Below are positions 53,682 through 62,913 of a stretch of 64,000 bases of DNA, piece by piece (the first letter of the stretch is position 1; every line of letters begins with the position of its first letter). The translations under genes and the position numbers were made by a program. A model generated the notes under the pieces. The model worked only from the letters and a program-made list of their open reading frames with translations. It was not told the origin of the DNA and made no database searches. This stretch comes from Thalassobacillus sp043497085 (GTDB taxonomy: Bacteria; Bacillota; Bacilli; Bacillales; Halobacillaceae), in assembly GCA_043497085.1 (NCBI GenBank), contig JBIEKI010000015.1. One strand, written 5' to 3'.

Positions 53682-54539
53682 ATGAAGATTGGTTTTGTCG
53701 GTACCGGAGTCATGGGGAAAGGTATGATTGGTAAGTTGCTGGCCAAGAATTTTGAGGTATGTATACATACACGGACGAAAGCGAAGGCGGAAGCTTTGAT
53801 AGAAGCCGGCGCAGAATGGTGCGAAGATTTGGAGACGCTTACAGAGAGAAGTGACACCGTTATTACCATCGTTGGTTATCCGTCTGATGTCGAAGAAGTT
53901 TATTTTGGGGAAAATGGTTTGTTAGCCTACGCCCGTCCAGGCATGTACCTGATTGATATGACAACCTCGACACCTACCCTGGCAGAGAAAATTGCTGTTG
54001 AAGCTGACGAAAAGCAGGTAAAAGCGTTAGATGCTCCTGTATCCGGTGGGGATATAGGTGCAAGAGAAGGCAAGCTGTCCATCATGGTCGGCGGTGAAAA
54101 GGCTGCCTTTGAAGCAGTGAAACCCGTATTTGAAGCCATGGGAACGAATATTGTTTACCAGGGAGAAGCAGGCGCCGGGCAGCATACGAAAATGTGCAAC
54201 CAGATTGCGATTGCTTCCAATATGCTTGGTGTAGCGGAAGCTATCGCTTACGCAGAGAAATCCGGGTTGTCGCCTGAAAATGTATTAACAAGCATAACGA
54301 CAGGAGCAGCAGGAAGCTGGTCACTGAGCAATCTGGCGCCCCGTATGATTGCCGGAGATTTTGCACCTGGATTTTATATCAAGCACTTTGTGAAAGATTT
54401 GCGGATAGCTATTGAAGAAGCAGACCGGATGGGAATGGAACTTCCGGGTCTCAAGCTGTCGGAATCCATTTATGAGCGGCTGATTGAACTCGGTTATGAA
54501 GACAACGGAACACAGGCCATCTATAACTATTACCAATAA
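53682..54539 (+). CDS. Beta-hydroxyacid dehydrogenase (YkwC-like)
   Basis: The 285-residue protein has the Rossmann motif IGFVGTGVMGKGMIGKLL, the substrate loop DAPVSGGDIGAREGKLSIMV and catalytic Lys in HTKMCNQ (GQHTKMCNQI). It is of the 3-hydroxyisobutyrate/tartronate-semialdehyde dehydrogenase family; the substrate is not clear. Tartronate semialdehyde would fit with glycolate use but is only a guess. Confidence 0.9.
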   Translation: MKIGFVGTGVMGKGMIGKLLAKNFEVCIHTRTKAKAEALIEAGAEWCEDLETLTERSDTVITIVGYPSDVEEVYFGENGLLAYARPGMYLIDMTTSTPTLAEKIAVEADEKQVKALDAPVSGGDIGAREGKLSIMVGGEKAAFEAVKPVFEAMGTNIVYQGEAGAGQHTKMCNQIAIASNMLGVAEAIAYAEKSGLSPENVLTSITTGAAGSWSLSNLAPRMIAGDFAPGFYIKHFVKDLRIAIEEADRMGMELPGLKLSESIYERLIELGYEDNGTQAIYNYYQ

Positions 54540-54543
54540 GTAA

Positions 54544-54583
54544 AAAGCCGCTGGGGAGTAAGCTCTGCCAGCGGCTTTTTTGA
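54544..54583 (+). terminator. Terminator of the ykwC-like gene
   Basis: AAAGCCGCTGG pairs with CCAGCGGCTTT, followed by TTT. Confidence 0.9.
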
Positions 54584-54590
54584 CTTTTTT

Positions 54591-54636
54591 CTAGTAAACA
54601 CTTTTTATTTCTAGTATCTCACTCATTTGTCTAGTA
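54591..54636. repeat. Three-unit CTAGTA repeat at 20-bp steps
   Basis: CTAGTA begins at 54591, 54611 and 54631, exactly 20 bases apart, with T-rich spacers. GTCTAG at 54629 is the complement of the CTAGAC core seen at 4.6 kb. Confidence 0.6.
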
Positions 54637-54692
54637 AAAAATCTAACTCCCGTACATTAGCTTTGTCTCTTTAAACTACATTTCAAACAAGC

Positions 54693-55844
54693 TCACTTTC
54701 CCATAAAAGCCGCTAGCCGGTCCATTCCTTTTTCCAGCGTTGCCATGTCATAGGCATAGGACAAGCGCATATATCCTTCCCCGTATTCAGAAAAAGCATC
54801 CCCAGGCACCAATGCCAAGCCAGCTTCACGTACTAATTCTATACCAAGGTCAAAAGAGCTCAGTCCCGCTTTAGCAAGTTTCGGAAAAATATAAAATGCC
54901 CCGCCAGGCTGAACGTAATCAAGCCCCATGTCATCCATCCGTTCCATTACATAATCACGGCGCTTCTGATATTCCTCGCGCATGACTACCGGGTCATCAG
55001 CCCCATTTCCGATCGCTTCCAACGCCGCAAATTGGCTGATTGAAGTAGCACAGGACACATTATATTGATGGACTTTCAAGATGTGCTTCATCAATAAAGC
55101 CGGTCCCAACAGGTAGCCGATCCGCCAGCCGGTCATGGCGTGGGATTTGGATACGCCGTTGACGACAATGACCTGATCCCGTATTTCCGGAAAAGAAGCA
55201 ATCGATACATGCTCCTGCTCATAAACCAGCTCGCTATAAATCTCATCAGCAAGCACAATCATGTCCTTTCCAGCAACCAATGCTGCTATTTCTTTCAGCT
55301 CTGCTTCTGTCAACGTTACACCAGTAGGGTTGGAAGGGTAAGGGAGGATGATGCATTTTGTCCGGTCGGTCATCGCTTGCTCCAGCAAATCAGCCGTCAT
55401 TTTAAAGCCATTATTAGTCGTATCGACATGCACAGGTGTGCCGCCCGCTAACCGGATCAACGGTTCATAGCCAGGGTAGACAGGCCCGGGAAGCAGTACT
55501 TCATCTCCTGGAGAAATCAGTGTCCGTAAAGTGATATCAATTCCCTGACTGGCACCCACGGTGACGATCACTTCATTATTAGGGTCGTATTGCAGGTTGT
55601 ATTTTTTAGCTGCAGATGTGCTGATGGCTTCCCGAAGTTTTAAAATACCAGCATTGTGGGTATAGGTAGTATAATTTGAATCGATTGCTTGTTTGGCAGC
55701 CTGTTTTACATGCTCTGGGGTAGTAAAGTCAGGCTGGCCGATCGATAGGGAGATAACGTCCTCGTAGTCACTGACCATGTTGAAGAATTTACGGATTCCG
55801 GATATTTCGATATTTTTGACGTTGTTATTGACTAAATGTTCCAT
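54693..55844 (-). CDS. patA: Aminotransferase A (PatA-like)
   Basis: The 383-residue class I PLP aminotransferase has ISLSIGQPDFTTPEHV, the LPYPSNPTGVTLTEAEL segment, ADEIYSELVY and the PLP lysine in VNGVSKSHAMTGWRIGY. B. subtilis PatA acts on N-acetyl-LL-diaminopimelate in lysine synthesis. The start is ATG 55844 after GGAGG; an upstream extension to 55898 is unlikely. Confidence 0.88.
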   Translation of the reverse strand: MEHLVNNNVKNIEISGIRKFFNMVSDYEDVISLSIGQPDFTTPEHVKQAAKQAIDSNYTTYTHNAGILKLREAISTSAAKKYNLQYDPNNEVIVTVGASQGIDITLRTLISPGDEVLLPGPVYPGYEPLIRLAGGTPVHVDTTNNGFKMTADLLEQAMTDRTKCIILPYPSNPTGVTLTEAELKEIAALVAGKDMIVLADEIYSELVYEQEHVSIASFPEIRDQVIVVNGVSKSHAMTGWRIGYLLGPALLMKHILKVHQYNVSCATSISQFAALEAIGNGADDPVVMREEYQKRRDYVMERMDDMGLDYVQPGGAFYIFPKLAKAGLSSFDLGIELVREAGLALVPGDAFSEYGEGYMRLSYAYDMATLEKGMDRLAAFMGK

Positions 55845-55925
55845 AAGGAGGCCTCCAATTATTAGAAAAATCAAAATGTTAACAAAATGTTCAAACAATT
55901 TAGATAAGTAAGTAGATAACTTTGA

Positions 55926-55931
55926 TATAAT
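55926..55931 (+). promoter_or_regulatory. Extended -10 promoter of the FbpB-like gene
   Basis: TGATATAAT gives TGn plus TATAAT, 34 bases before the start codon. Confidence 0.5.
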
Positions 55932-55964
55932 AAAAACGTAAACTTCATGAAAGGAGCATACGAC

Positions 55965-56105
55965 ATGCGACCAAATTTACCTTCCTTTGACGAACTTGTC
56001 AACAAATACAAGGAAGAACTGCAAAACGATCCGCGTGCCATGCAGGAAATCGAGAAGAACTTGGAAGAGAAACAGTCCAAGAACAATAACTTGAATGTAA
56101 ATTGA
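55965..56105 (+). CDS. FbpB-like small protein, 46 aa
   Basis: MRPNLPSFDELVNKYKEELQ then NDPRAMQEIEKNLEEKQ; the S-F-x-E-L-V-x-x-x-K...D...IE..LEEK pattern matches the FbpB (Fur-regulated small protein) family. AAAGGAG precedes the ATG. No clear Fur box is seen, so iron control is not supported. Confidence 0.68.
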   Translation: MRPNLPSFDELVNKYKEELQNDPRAMQEIEKNLEEKQSKNNNLNVN

Positions 56106-56231
56106 TGATAACATAAAACCTGACAGCTGCCTGAGATTAGAGGCGGCTGTCTTTCATTTTGAGTCGATACATTTATCAACATCTCGAAAATTGTTATAAT
56201 TTGCATATTAGATTAAGAAGAAGGTGTTGAT

Positions 56232-57083
56232 ATGGAACAAACAGGCCTTGTATTAGAAGGAGGCGGCATGAGGGGAACTTATACTGCCGGAGTACTGGAT
56301 TATTTTCTTGATATGGATCTCCATTTTCCCTACGTTACAGGGGCTTCTGCGGGCGCGTCTAACGGCAGTTCTTATGTAGCCAGGCAGCGTGGCAGAAATT
56401 ATCAGGTGCTTGTTGGGTATGGCGACCATCCTGAATATATTTCTTATAAACGAGCCTTTCGGCAAAAGGAATTATTCGGCATGGACTTCATTTTTGATAA
56501 ATTACCGAACGAACTGGTGCCATTCGATTATGATGCCTTCGAGGCTCGGGATACCCACTTTTCTGTCGCTACAACGGATATGATGACCGGCGAGGCACAC
56601 CATTATGATGATTTTCCGGACCGCAGCAGTTTACTGACAATCATGCGCGCTTCCTGCTCGCTTCCCTTGATATCTCCCATGATTTCTTATGATGGGAAAA
56701 ACCTCATGGATGGCGGAATCGCCGATCCGGTTCCCATCGAACAATCGATCCGGCATGGCAACGAGAAACATGTCGTCATATTGACAAGAAACCAGGGATA
56801 TATTAAAAAACGTATGAGGCTAGGGTGGTATTTACAGCGGAAATTCAAGCAGTATCCAAAGTTTGTGGAAAGCCTGTTGACCCGCCATGATAAATATAAT
56901 CACTTGACAAAACGCCTCCACGAGCTTGAAAAAGAGGGGAAGGTCTTCATCATACGGCCAGAAGAGCAGCTTGCTATCGGCAGGATCGAGCGCAATAAAC
57001 AGAAATTGCATAATGTCTACATGCAAGGTTATGAGGAAATGAAGAGACAGGAAAAAGCATTAGAAGACTTTTTGAAAGCCTAA
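56232..57083 (+). CDS. Patatin-like phospholipase
   Basis: The 283-residue protein starts LVLEGGGMRGTYTAGVLDYF (oxyanion loop). It has nucleophile Ser39 in GASAG and the catalytic Asp in LMDGGIADPVP (about residue 160). It is close to bacterial YjjU-type patatins and should be a lipid acyl hydrolase. GAAGGTG precedes the ATG. Confidence 0.9.
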   Translation: MEQTGLVLEGGGMRGTYTAGVLDYFLDMDLHFPYVTGASAGASNGSSYVARQRGRNYQVLVGYGDHPEYISYKRAFRQKELFGMDFIFDKLPNELVPFDYDAFEARDTHFSVATTDMMTGEAHHYDDFPDRSSLLTIMRASCSLPLISPMISYDGKNLMDGGIADPVPIEQSIRHGNEKHVVILTRNQGYIKKRMRLGWYLQRKFKQYPKFVESLLTRHDKYNHLTKRLHELEKEGKVFIIRPEEQLAIGRIERNKQKLHNVYMQGYEEMKRQEKALEDFLKA

Positions 57084-57121
57084 AAAATCCACCCGGCGTA
57101 AATACGGGTGGATTTTTACTT
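57084..57121. terminator. Bidirectional terminator
   Basis: AAAATCCACCCG pairs with CGGGTGGATTTT between convergent genes. Confidence 0.9.
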
Positions 57122-57127
57122 GAGGAT

Positions 57128-57820
57128 TTAAATTCTCTTGAACAGAATGTTATTTTCCAAATGAATGTGCTGGAACGTGTCCGCTTCGAGTTCTGCCAAT
57201 CGTTTGTAAGTAATTTGATAGGAATTGCAGGCACCTTCAGGAAGTTCGAAACCGTTCGTCAAATTGTGTATTTCCTTAAGCAGATCGCCTGCCTGATCAT
57301 GTTCTTCCTCAAGCCCGCCGTTAGCCTCATGGATTCGTTGACGTAATTCTTCACTAGGCTCTAGATCATATTGTTTTACGAGAGGGAAGACTTCCATTTC
57401 TTCTTTAATCAGATGAGATTCCAACTCCACTTTCAATTCATTATATAGACGGTGAAGCTCTTTTAAATGTGGGTGATTAGCGCCATGGACACGGTAAATT
57501 TTTGTTACGAATTGTCCCAATGCAGGCAATTCGTCATTTAAGAAAGCGTGATGGGTATAAACGATATGGTCAACAAGTTCTGTGTTGGAAACGGAATCCC
57601 AGGAAGGACTTTCATTTCCTTTTGTCTTCCAATCTGTGTATTCTTCATTCAATTGATGTAAAATCATGCCTTCATCGATTTTCTTCTCATCAAATACTTC
57701 TCCTAGTGGCCTGTCGCCGCCGCAACAAAAATCAATTCGGTTCTTTTTAAATAAGTCGCTCGCTTTCGGGTATATATTCACAATATCTGCAGGTGTATGT
57801 TCTCTAGTAAAAGTGGTCAT
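57128..57820 (-). CDS. ScdA/YtfE di-iron Fe-S cluster repair protein
   Basis: The 230-residue protein has an N-terminal DUF542 segment with Cys32-Cys33 (RIDFCCGGDRPLGEV) and a hemerythrin-like domain with repeated His/Glu (VYTHHAFLNDELP, HLKEL, HLIKEEMEVFP, HDQAG, HIHLENN). It repairs iron-sulfur clusters damaged by nitric oxide or peroxide. AAGGAGGTTGATGAA precedes the ATG. An FNR-type promoter lies upstream. Confidence 0.92.
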   Translation of the reverse strand: MTTFTREHTPADIVNIYPKASDLFKKNRIDFCCGGDRPLGEVFDEKKIDEGMILHQLNEEYTDWKTKGNESPSWDSVSNTELVDHIVYTHHAFLNDELPALGQFVTKIYRVHGANHPHLKELHRLYNELKVELESHLIKEEMEVFPLVKQYDLEPSEELRQRIHEANGGLEEEHDQAGDLLKEIHNLTNGFELPEGACNSYQITYKRLAELEADTFQHIHLENNILFKRI

Positions 57821-57849
57821 TTCATCAACCTCCTTGTTTGGTTACCTTT

Positions 57850-57892
57850 ATGATACAAGGTTTTCACTATGGAGATAATGATATAAATCACA
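57850..57892 (-). promoter_or_regulatory. FNR-type activated promoter of scdA
   Basis: On the minus strand TGTGATTTATATCATT matches TGTGA-N6-TCACT with one change. TATCAT (57855 down to 57850) follows at a centre-to-box distance of 29.5 bases, identical to the POR promoter. The site overlaps the 3' end of the EamA gene. Confidence 0.55.
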
Positions 57893-58784
57893 CCCTGCCT
57901 GTGATTTTTACACGTTTATGGCTTTTCGCTATGACAACAACTGCTGCAAGGATCGCTATCATGCCTGCCATCTGCCATAAATTGAACGACTCTTCGAAAA
58001 TACTTATTCCAATAATAATTGCAACTACTGGTTCAATCGTACTCAATATCGATGCCTTCGATGCTTCCATTTCATATAAACCCAGCGTATAAGCGATATA
58101 GGCGACAGCTGTCGGCAATAGGCCAAGCCCGATACCAAGCAGCAGGGGTCCCGGTGTCAACAGCTGGCCAAGCTTTTGCTGGTAAGGAAAAAATGGAAGC
58201 AAGGCTGCTGTTGCAGTAAGGAACGTATAAAAGGTGATGGTCAGGCTGTCATATTTAAGAAAAGCGAACTTGCTGAAAATGCTGTAAAGCGCATAACCAA
58301 AACCAGAGCCGATCCCTAACAAAATCCCGATGGTAGACAGGCTGGCGTCTGGTGTTGGGAAAGCCCCGACGGCCAACGCAGCACCTACGAGTGTAAGCCC
58401 GAGCGCAAGCCCCTTTTTTCCATTGAATGGTTCATGGAATAAAATAATCGATAGAATCATGACAAAAGCAGGCCCGGTGTAAAGCATGGCTGTCGCAATT
58501 GGAATATTCGTCTCTGACATGCTGGCAAACAGACAATAATTAAAAAACACGATGCTGCCGATACCTGTACCTATAAAATATCGGATATCTTTCCAGCTTT
58601 TCAGTTTGAGGTTCTTCCTATGCCGCAACATCATATAGCCGAGCAGAAATACGGTTGCAAACAATACCCGGATGGTCACGATTTCCATCGGGGTGAAGCC
58701 TGCCTGTTCCAGCATTTTTACATATAATCCGATGGTTCCCCAAAGTGCAGCTCCTGTCAGAACTAATAAAATAGCTTTTTTCAA
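57888..58784 (-). CDS. EamA/DMT-family transporter
   Basis: The 298-residue protein has ten membrane segments in two EamA halves, including LVLTGAALWGTIGLYVK, LYTGPAFVMILSIILFHEP and the second-half STIEPVVAIIIGISIFEES signature. It exports a small metabolite of unknown type. TTG 58784 is chosen since GGGGGAG lies six bases upstream; the TTG at 58790 is too close. Confidence 0.88.
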   Translation of the reverse strand: MKKAILLVLTGAALWGTIGLYVKMLEQAGFTPMEIVTIRVLFATVFLLGYMMLRHRKNLKLKSWKDIRYFIGTGIGSIVFFNYCLFASMSETNIPIATAMLYTGPAFVMILSIILFHEPFNGKKGLALGLTLVGAALAVGAFPTPDASLSTIGILLGIGSGFGYALYSIFSKFAFLKYDSLTITFYTFLTATAALLPFFPYQQKLGQLLTPGPLLLGIGLGLLPTAVAYIAYTLGLYEMEASKASILSTIEPVVAIIIGISIFEESFNLWQMAGMIAILAAVVVIAKSHKRVKITGRV

Positions 58785-58918
58785 TGGCAACTCCCCCTGA
58801 TGAATCGAATTATATCAGAATTAAAAGGGGGGACGCTATTGCTACACGCAGTTCGTTCAGGTTTAACTTTGCCTTGCTTGGGCCAGACTGTGGATAAAAG
58901 CGGAGAGGGCGTGGTGGA

Positions 58919-59323
58919 ATGAAAGAGTGGGTAGATTGGAACGTCATCAGCAAATGGCTGGAGTTTGATATCGGTACCTTTGCCATCCTTGGCATTGATC
59001 CTTCCTATGTACATTTTGCACTGGCATTTTTATTATTGGCTGCTGGTGTGTGGTTGTTTGAGCCAGTCATGTTATGGTTGATTAACGCGAATTGGAAACG
59101 GCTTTTGACCTTTCTTGTCATCAGTCTTGCAGTGACCAACCTATTAATCAGCATCCAGCTGTACCAGGTGGTGAAAATGAACGGAAGCATAGCTGAAGAG
59201 GCACTGGCTTATCAATTGCTTGCTGTAATCAGTTTCGGGGTCTGTTACACGTTGTATGCGTTGGTAAGACAAGTTTTCCGTTATTTCAGTAAAAATTCCA
59301 GACCAGCTGTGAAGCGGTGGTAA
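58919..59323 (+). CDS. Membrane protein of unknown function, 134 aa
   Basis: Three hydrophobic segments (about residues 31-52, 60-78 and 94-115) are preceded by an amphipathic MKEWVDWNVISKWLEFDIGT stretch and followed by a basic tail. No family recognised. The ribosome site (GGTGGA) is moderate and a terminator follows. Confidence 0.6.
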   Translation: MKEWVDWNVISKWLEFDIGTFAILGIDPSYVHFALAFLLLAAGVWLFEPVMLWLINANWKRLLTFLVISLAVTNLLISIQLYQVVKMNGSIAEEALAYQLLAVISFGVCYTLYALVRQVFRYFSKNSRPAVKRW

Positions 59324-59325
59324 AC

Positions 59326-59362
59326 CTTTAACCTGTTGCCAGAGGGCAGCAGGTTTTTTTAT
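59326..59362 (+). terminator. Terminator
   Basis: AACCTGTTGCC pairs with GGCAGCAGGTT (one G-U), followed by a T-run. Confidence 0.88.
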
Positions 59363-59723
59363 TGGTTAGGCAATTATAAAGTTTTCTTTTTGTAGATAAC
59401 TTTCGGTAGTGGGTGTCATCCAGCTCCAGCGCTTTTGTTCTTTTTCCTGCGCTTTCTTACAATTTGAAGGTAATGCAAATCGTATTGTTTTCCTCTGCTG
59501 AACTGTGACGTATGTCATAGAGCGTGCGAATGTTTCTTTGCTAATATCAAGGAGAAAAGTGGGTTTTCTGCCATTGTTTTTACTGAACGTAAGTGATTGG
59601 ACTTCATCCCCAATGTAAGTCTTGCTCTTGGGAACATTCGCCTGTTCACCCAAATTTGCAAACGCTTACTTTAAGAAAGACCAGTGGCGGGGAATCTATT
59701 TTTAAGGAAGGGGGGGATATTAC
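59363..59723. other. Intergenic region before fixA
   Basis: It contains a short fragment of repeat A (CATCCAGCTCCAGCGCTTTT) and the cre-like site at 59657. A 95-codon minus-strand frame is present but not believed. Confidence 0.5.
59657..59670 (+). promoter_or_regulatory. cre-like (CcpA) site upstream of fixA
   Basis: TGCAAACGCTTACT differs at two positions from TGWAANCGNTNWCA and lies 54 bases before the fixA start. It would suggest glucose control. Confidence 0.45.
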
Positions 59724-60539
59724 ATGCATATTGTTGTTTGTGTAAAACAGGTGCCTGACACAAAAGTAATTAAAATCAATCCCAAAACCAATACATTGGA
59801 TCGAAGAGGAGTGCCATCGATCATGAACCCGTACGATGCTCATGCGGTTCAGGAAGCTGTAAATCTGAAACATCAGTATGGAGGAAAGGTTTCTGTATTG
59901 TCTATGGGGCCTCCGCAAGCAACTGCAGTTATTAAAAAAAGCATTGAAATTGGAGCAGACGAAGGATATTTGATATCTGACAGGGCATTTGCAGGGGCTG
60001 ATACACTAGCTACAAGCTACGCTCTGACCAAAGCGCTGGAAAAAATCAGCAAAGCTTCCCCGATAGATATGGTTTTTTGCGGGAAACATGCTATAGACGG
60101 GGATACAGGTCAGGTAGGTCCCGGGATAGCAAAACGCCTGGATATACCACCAATCACGAATATTTCTGCCATCACTAAAGTCACCAAAGACTATGTAGAA
60201 CTCCAACGTAAACTTCAAGACGGTTATGCTCATATCCGCAGCACGCTGCCGTGTTTAATTACCATTGAAAAAGAAATCAACGAAATCGAATATGCGCCAT
60301 TCCCGAATATGTTGAAAGCAGTCGATTATCAGCCGGTAGTTTGGAGTGTCGATCATTTAGAGGACGTCGACCGCAAACAGCTCGGTTTGAAAGGCTCACC
60401 GACAGTTGTCGGGAAAATGTTTGCGCCTTCGAAACAAGAAGGCGGCCACCGCTTAGAAGGGACGCCTGAGGAACAAGTGGAACAGCTTTTGGAAGTTTTG
60501 AAAGAGAAGCAGTATTTGTTCCACGTCAATAAAGGTTAA
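59724..60539 (+). CDS. fixA: FixA, electron-transfer flavoprotein beta-type subunit
   Basis: The 271-residue protein has HIVVCVKQVPDTKVIKINP, VSVLSMGPPQA and CGKHAIDGDTGQVGP, the ETF-beta pattern. The following fixB, fixC and fixX genes identify the FixABCX complex rather than the fatty-acid ETF. GGAAGGGGGGG precedes the ATG. It is the first gene of the operon. Confidence 0.9.
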   Translation: MHIVVCVKQVPDTKVIKINPKTNTLDRRGVPSIMNPYDAHAVQEAVNLKHQYGGKVSVLSMGPPQATAVIKKSIEIGADEGYLISDRAFAGADTLATSYALTKALEKISKASPIDMVFCGKHAIDGDTGQVGPGIAKRLDIPPITNISAITKVTKDYVELQRKLQDGYAHIRSTLPCLITIEKEINEIEYAPFPNMLKAVDYQPVVWSVDHLEDVDRKQLGLKGSPTVVGKMFAPSKQEGGHRLEGTPEEQVEQLLEVLKEKQYLFHVNKG

Positions 60540-60599
60540 CTTTATTAATGGATTATTAGCGATACCAGGTTTTTAACATGGGAAGAAGGAGGTGCAGGG

Positions 60600-61625
60600 A
60601 TGAGCGAAGAATATCGGGGAATATGGGTATTCGCTGAAGTGATCGATGGCTCGATCGCTGGCGTCTCACTTGAATTACTGGGAGCTGGCAGGAAGTTGGC
60701 GGATAAGCTTGACGTGCCGCTGGCAGGCGTATTATTAGGGGATAACATCACCCATTTATCCGAAGAGTTGATTCATTATGGAGCTGATGAAGTCTATCTG
60801 ATAGATGACCCTGTTTTAAAAGATTATCGAACCGAGCCATTTTTAACTGGTATGGGAAAATTAGCACGGATGTATTTACCGGAAATCATTTTATATGGAG
60901 CTACTCCAAATGGAAAAGACATCGCTTCTGCTATTGCGACAGATTTAAAGACAGGGCTGACTGCCGATTGCACCATGTTGGATGTCGATATCGAAAAACG
61001 TTTGCTGGAGGCAAGCAGACCGGCTTTCGGGGGAAATATCATGGCAACCATCCTTTGTAAAAAGCATCGCCCGCAAATGGCGACAGTTCGTCCGAAAGTT
61101 ATGAAGGCATTACATCCGGATCATACTCGAAAAGGCACCGTGTTTGAAGAGAAATTGCAAATGAAAGAAGAAGAAATCCGCACCAAAGTTTTGGAAATCA
61201 TAAAAGGCCCAGGCAAATCCGTAGACCTTGAAGGCGCAGATGTCATCGTATGTGGAGGAAAAGGCATGGGGGATGAACAAGGATTCCAGCTGATCCATCA
61301 ATTAGCAGATACGATAGGTGCCTCTGTTGGAGGTACACGGGATGCAGTTGAAGCCGGATGGCTCTCTCATGACCATCAGGTCGGTCAGACTGGAGAAACA
61401 GTGACACCGAAAATTTATTTTGCCATCGGCGTGTCTGGTGCCATTCAGCATACGGTTGGCATGAAAAACTCGGAGTTGATCATTGCCATCAATAAAGATC
61501 CAGATGCCCCCATTTTTGATATTGCAACCTACGGGATTGTTGGTGATGCCAGGGCAATTGTACCTGTGATGATCAAAGCCTTAGGTGAAATGCTGAGAGA
61601 AAATGAGGTGATTTCCCATGCCTGA
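60600..61625 (+). CDS. fixB: FixB, electron-transfer flavoprotein alpha-type subunit
   Basis: The 341-residue protein has an N-terminal ETF domain and the C-terminal FAD site GGRGM-like stretch (VCGGKGMGDEQGFQLIHQLA), GGTRDAVEAGW, GQTGETVTPKIYFAIGVSGA and INKDPDAPIFDIATYGIVGD. With FixA it holds the bifurcating FAD. GGAGGTGCAGGG precedes the ATG. It overlaps fixC by eight bases. Confidence 0.92.
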   Translation: MSEEYRGIWVFAEVIDGSIAGVSLELLGAGRKLADKLDVPLAGVLLGDNITHLSEELIHYGADEVYLIDDPVLKDYRTEPFLTGMGKLARMYLPEIILYGATPNGKDIASAIATDLKTGLTADCTMLDVDIEKRLLEASRPAFGGNIMATILCKKHRPQMATVRPKVMKALHPDHTRKGTVFEEKLQMKEEEIRTKVLEIIKGPGKSVDLEGADVIVCGGKGMGDEQGFQLIHQLADTIGASVGGTRDAVEAGWLSHDHQVGQTGETVTPKIYFAIGVSGAIQHTVGMKNSELIIAINKDPDAPIFDIATYGIVGDARAIVPVMIKALGEMLRENEVISHA

Positions 61626-62913
61626 AAAATTCGACGTTATTGTGGTCGGAGCAGGACCTGCAGGGACCAGCTGCGCTTATCAATGTGCTAAAAACGGGCT
61701 GAAGGTACTTCAGATTGAACGTGGTGAATATCCAGGAGCTAAAAATGTCATGGGCGGCGTGCTGTATAAGCAACAATTAGAAGAGATAATTCCAGAGTTT
61801 TGGAAAGAGGCACCGATCGAACGTCCGATAGTCGAACAGAGAATGTGGCTGCTGGATGAAGAATCGGCGATTACACTTGGTTATAAAGGGCGAGCATGGG
61901 CAAACGAAGCCAGCTATAATAATTTTACAATCTTACGAGCGAAGTTCGATCAATGGTTTGCCAGGAAAGCACAAGAACAAGGAGTCACGTTAATCAATGA
62001 AACGGTCGTGGAAGAATGTCTCGTCGAAGATGGAAAAGTGATCGGTGTACGCACGGACCGTCCTGATGGGGAGGTATTGGCTGATGTCGTCGTCTTAGCT
62101 GATGGAGTCAATTCCTTGCTCGCAAAACAACTTGGATTCCACCAGGACATCGAGCCTGCTCAGGTAGCACTTACGGTGATGGAAGTACTGAAACTGCCTG
62201 CAGAAATGATCAATGAAAGGTTCAACCTTGAAGATGGCCAGGGCTGTACGATTGAAATGTTCGGAGATTCTACCAAAGGACAATTAGGGACGGCCTTTCT
62301 ATATACCAATAAAGACAGCCTGAATATCGGCGTAGGAGCGACTTTATCCAGTATAGTAAAGGAAAAGATGAAACCATATGAATTGCTGGAATATGTTAAA
62401 AACCATCCGATGGTAAAACCGCTGATCCATGGGGCTGAGGAAGCAGAGTATCTTGCTCACCTGATACCTGAAGGAGGTTACCACGCTATCCCTAAACTGG
62501 TCGGTGATGGTGTTATTGTTGCCGGAGATGCAGCTCAGCTGGTCAATGGAATCCACCGGGAAGGATCCAATATGGCCATGAAATCCGGATCCTATGCAGC
62601 AGAAACAATTCTGCTGGCTAAACAAGCGGGCCGATTTACAGAAGAAGTGCTGGATATCTATCGTGAAAAAGTCTACGAAAGTTTCATTGGCCAGGATTTG
62701 AAAAAGTATAAGGATGCAACGGAAACATTGGAAACCCATCCGCAGTATCTGAAGGAATATATCCCGTTGATGAACCAGGCCGCCCGTGCATTTTTTACAG
62801 TAGATGGAACCAGTAAGCGCGAAAAGCAGAAGGGAATCTTCAACATGTTCATGGAACGCGGTAAAATCCGCACCGTGCAGGACATGTACCGGGCATGGAA
62901 GGTGATGAAATAA
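61618..62913 (+). CDS. fixC: FixC, ETF:quinone oxidoreductase
   Basis: The 431-residue flavoprotein has the FAD motif VIVVGAGPAGTSCAYQCAK, GEYPGAKNVMGG and the C-terminal VIVAGDAAQLVNGIHREGSN. It takes electrons from FixAB and reduces quinone. In known FixABCX the other electron goes to ferredoxin through FixX. It ends with TAATG, overlapping the start of fixX by one base. Confidence 0.92.
   Translation: MPEKFDVIVVGAGPAGTSCAYQCAKNGLKVLQIERGEYPGAKNVMGGVLYKQQLEEIIPEFWKEAPIERPIVEQRMWLLDEESAITLGYKGRAWANEASYNNFTILRAKFDQWFARKAQEQGVTLINETVVEECLVEDGKVIGVRTDRPDGEVLADVVVLADGVNSLLAKQLGFHQDIEPAQVALTVMEVLKLPAEMINERFNLEDGQGCTIEMFGDSTKGQLGTAFLYTNKDSLNIGVGATLSSIVKEKMKPYELLEYVKNHPMVKPLIHGAEEAEYLAHLIPEGGYHAIPKLVGDGVIVAGDAAQLVNGIHREGSNMAMKSGSYAAETILLAKQAGRFTEEVLDIYREKVYESFIGQDLKKYKDATETLETHPQYLKEYIPLMNQAARAFFTVDGTSKREKQKGIFNMFMERGKIRTVQDMYRAWKVMK

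Noticed and set aside
53682..53869. Minus-strand ORFs over the ykwC-like and patA regions
   Set aside because: They are reverse-strand shadows of strongly coding genes.
59366..59653. A 95-codon minus-strand ORF before fixA
   Set aside because: Basic, low-complexity product without a ribosome site, running through a repeat A fragment and the upstream control region of fixA.
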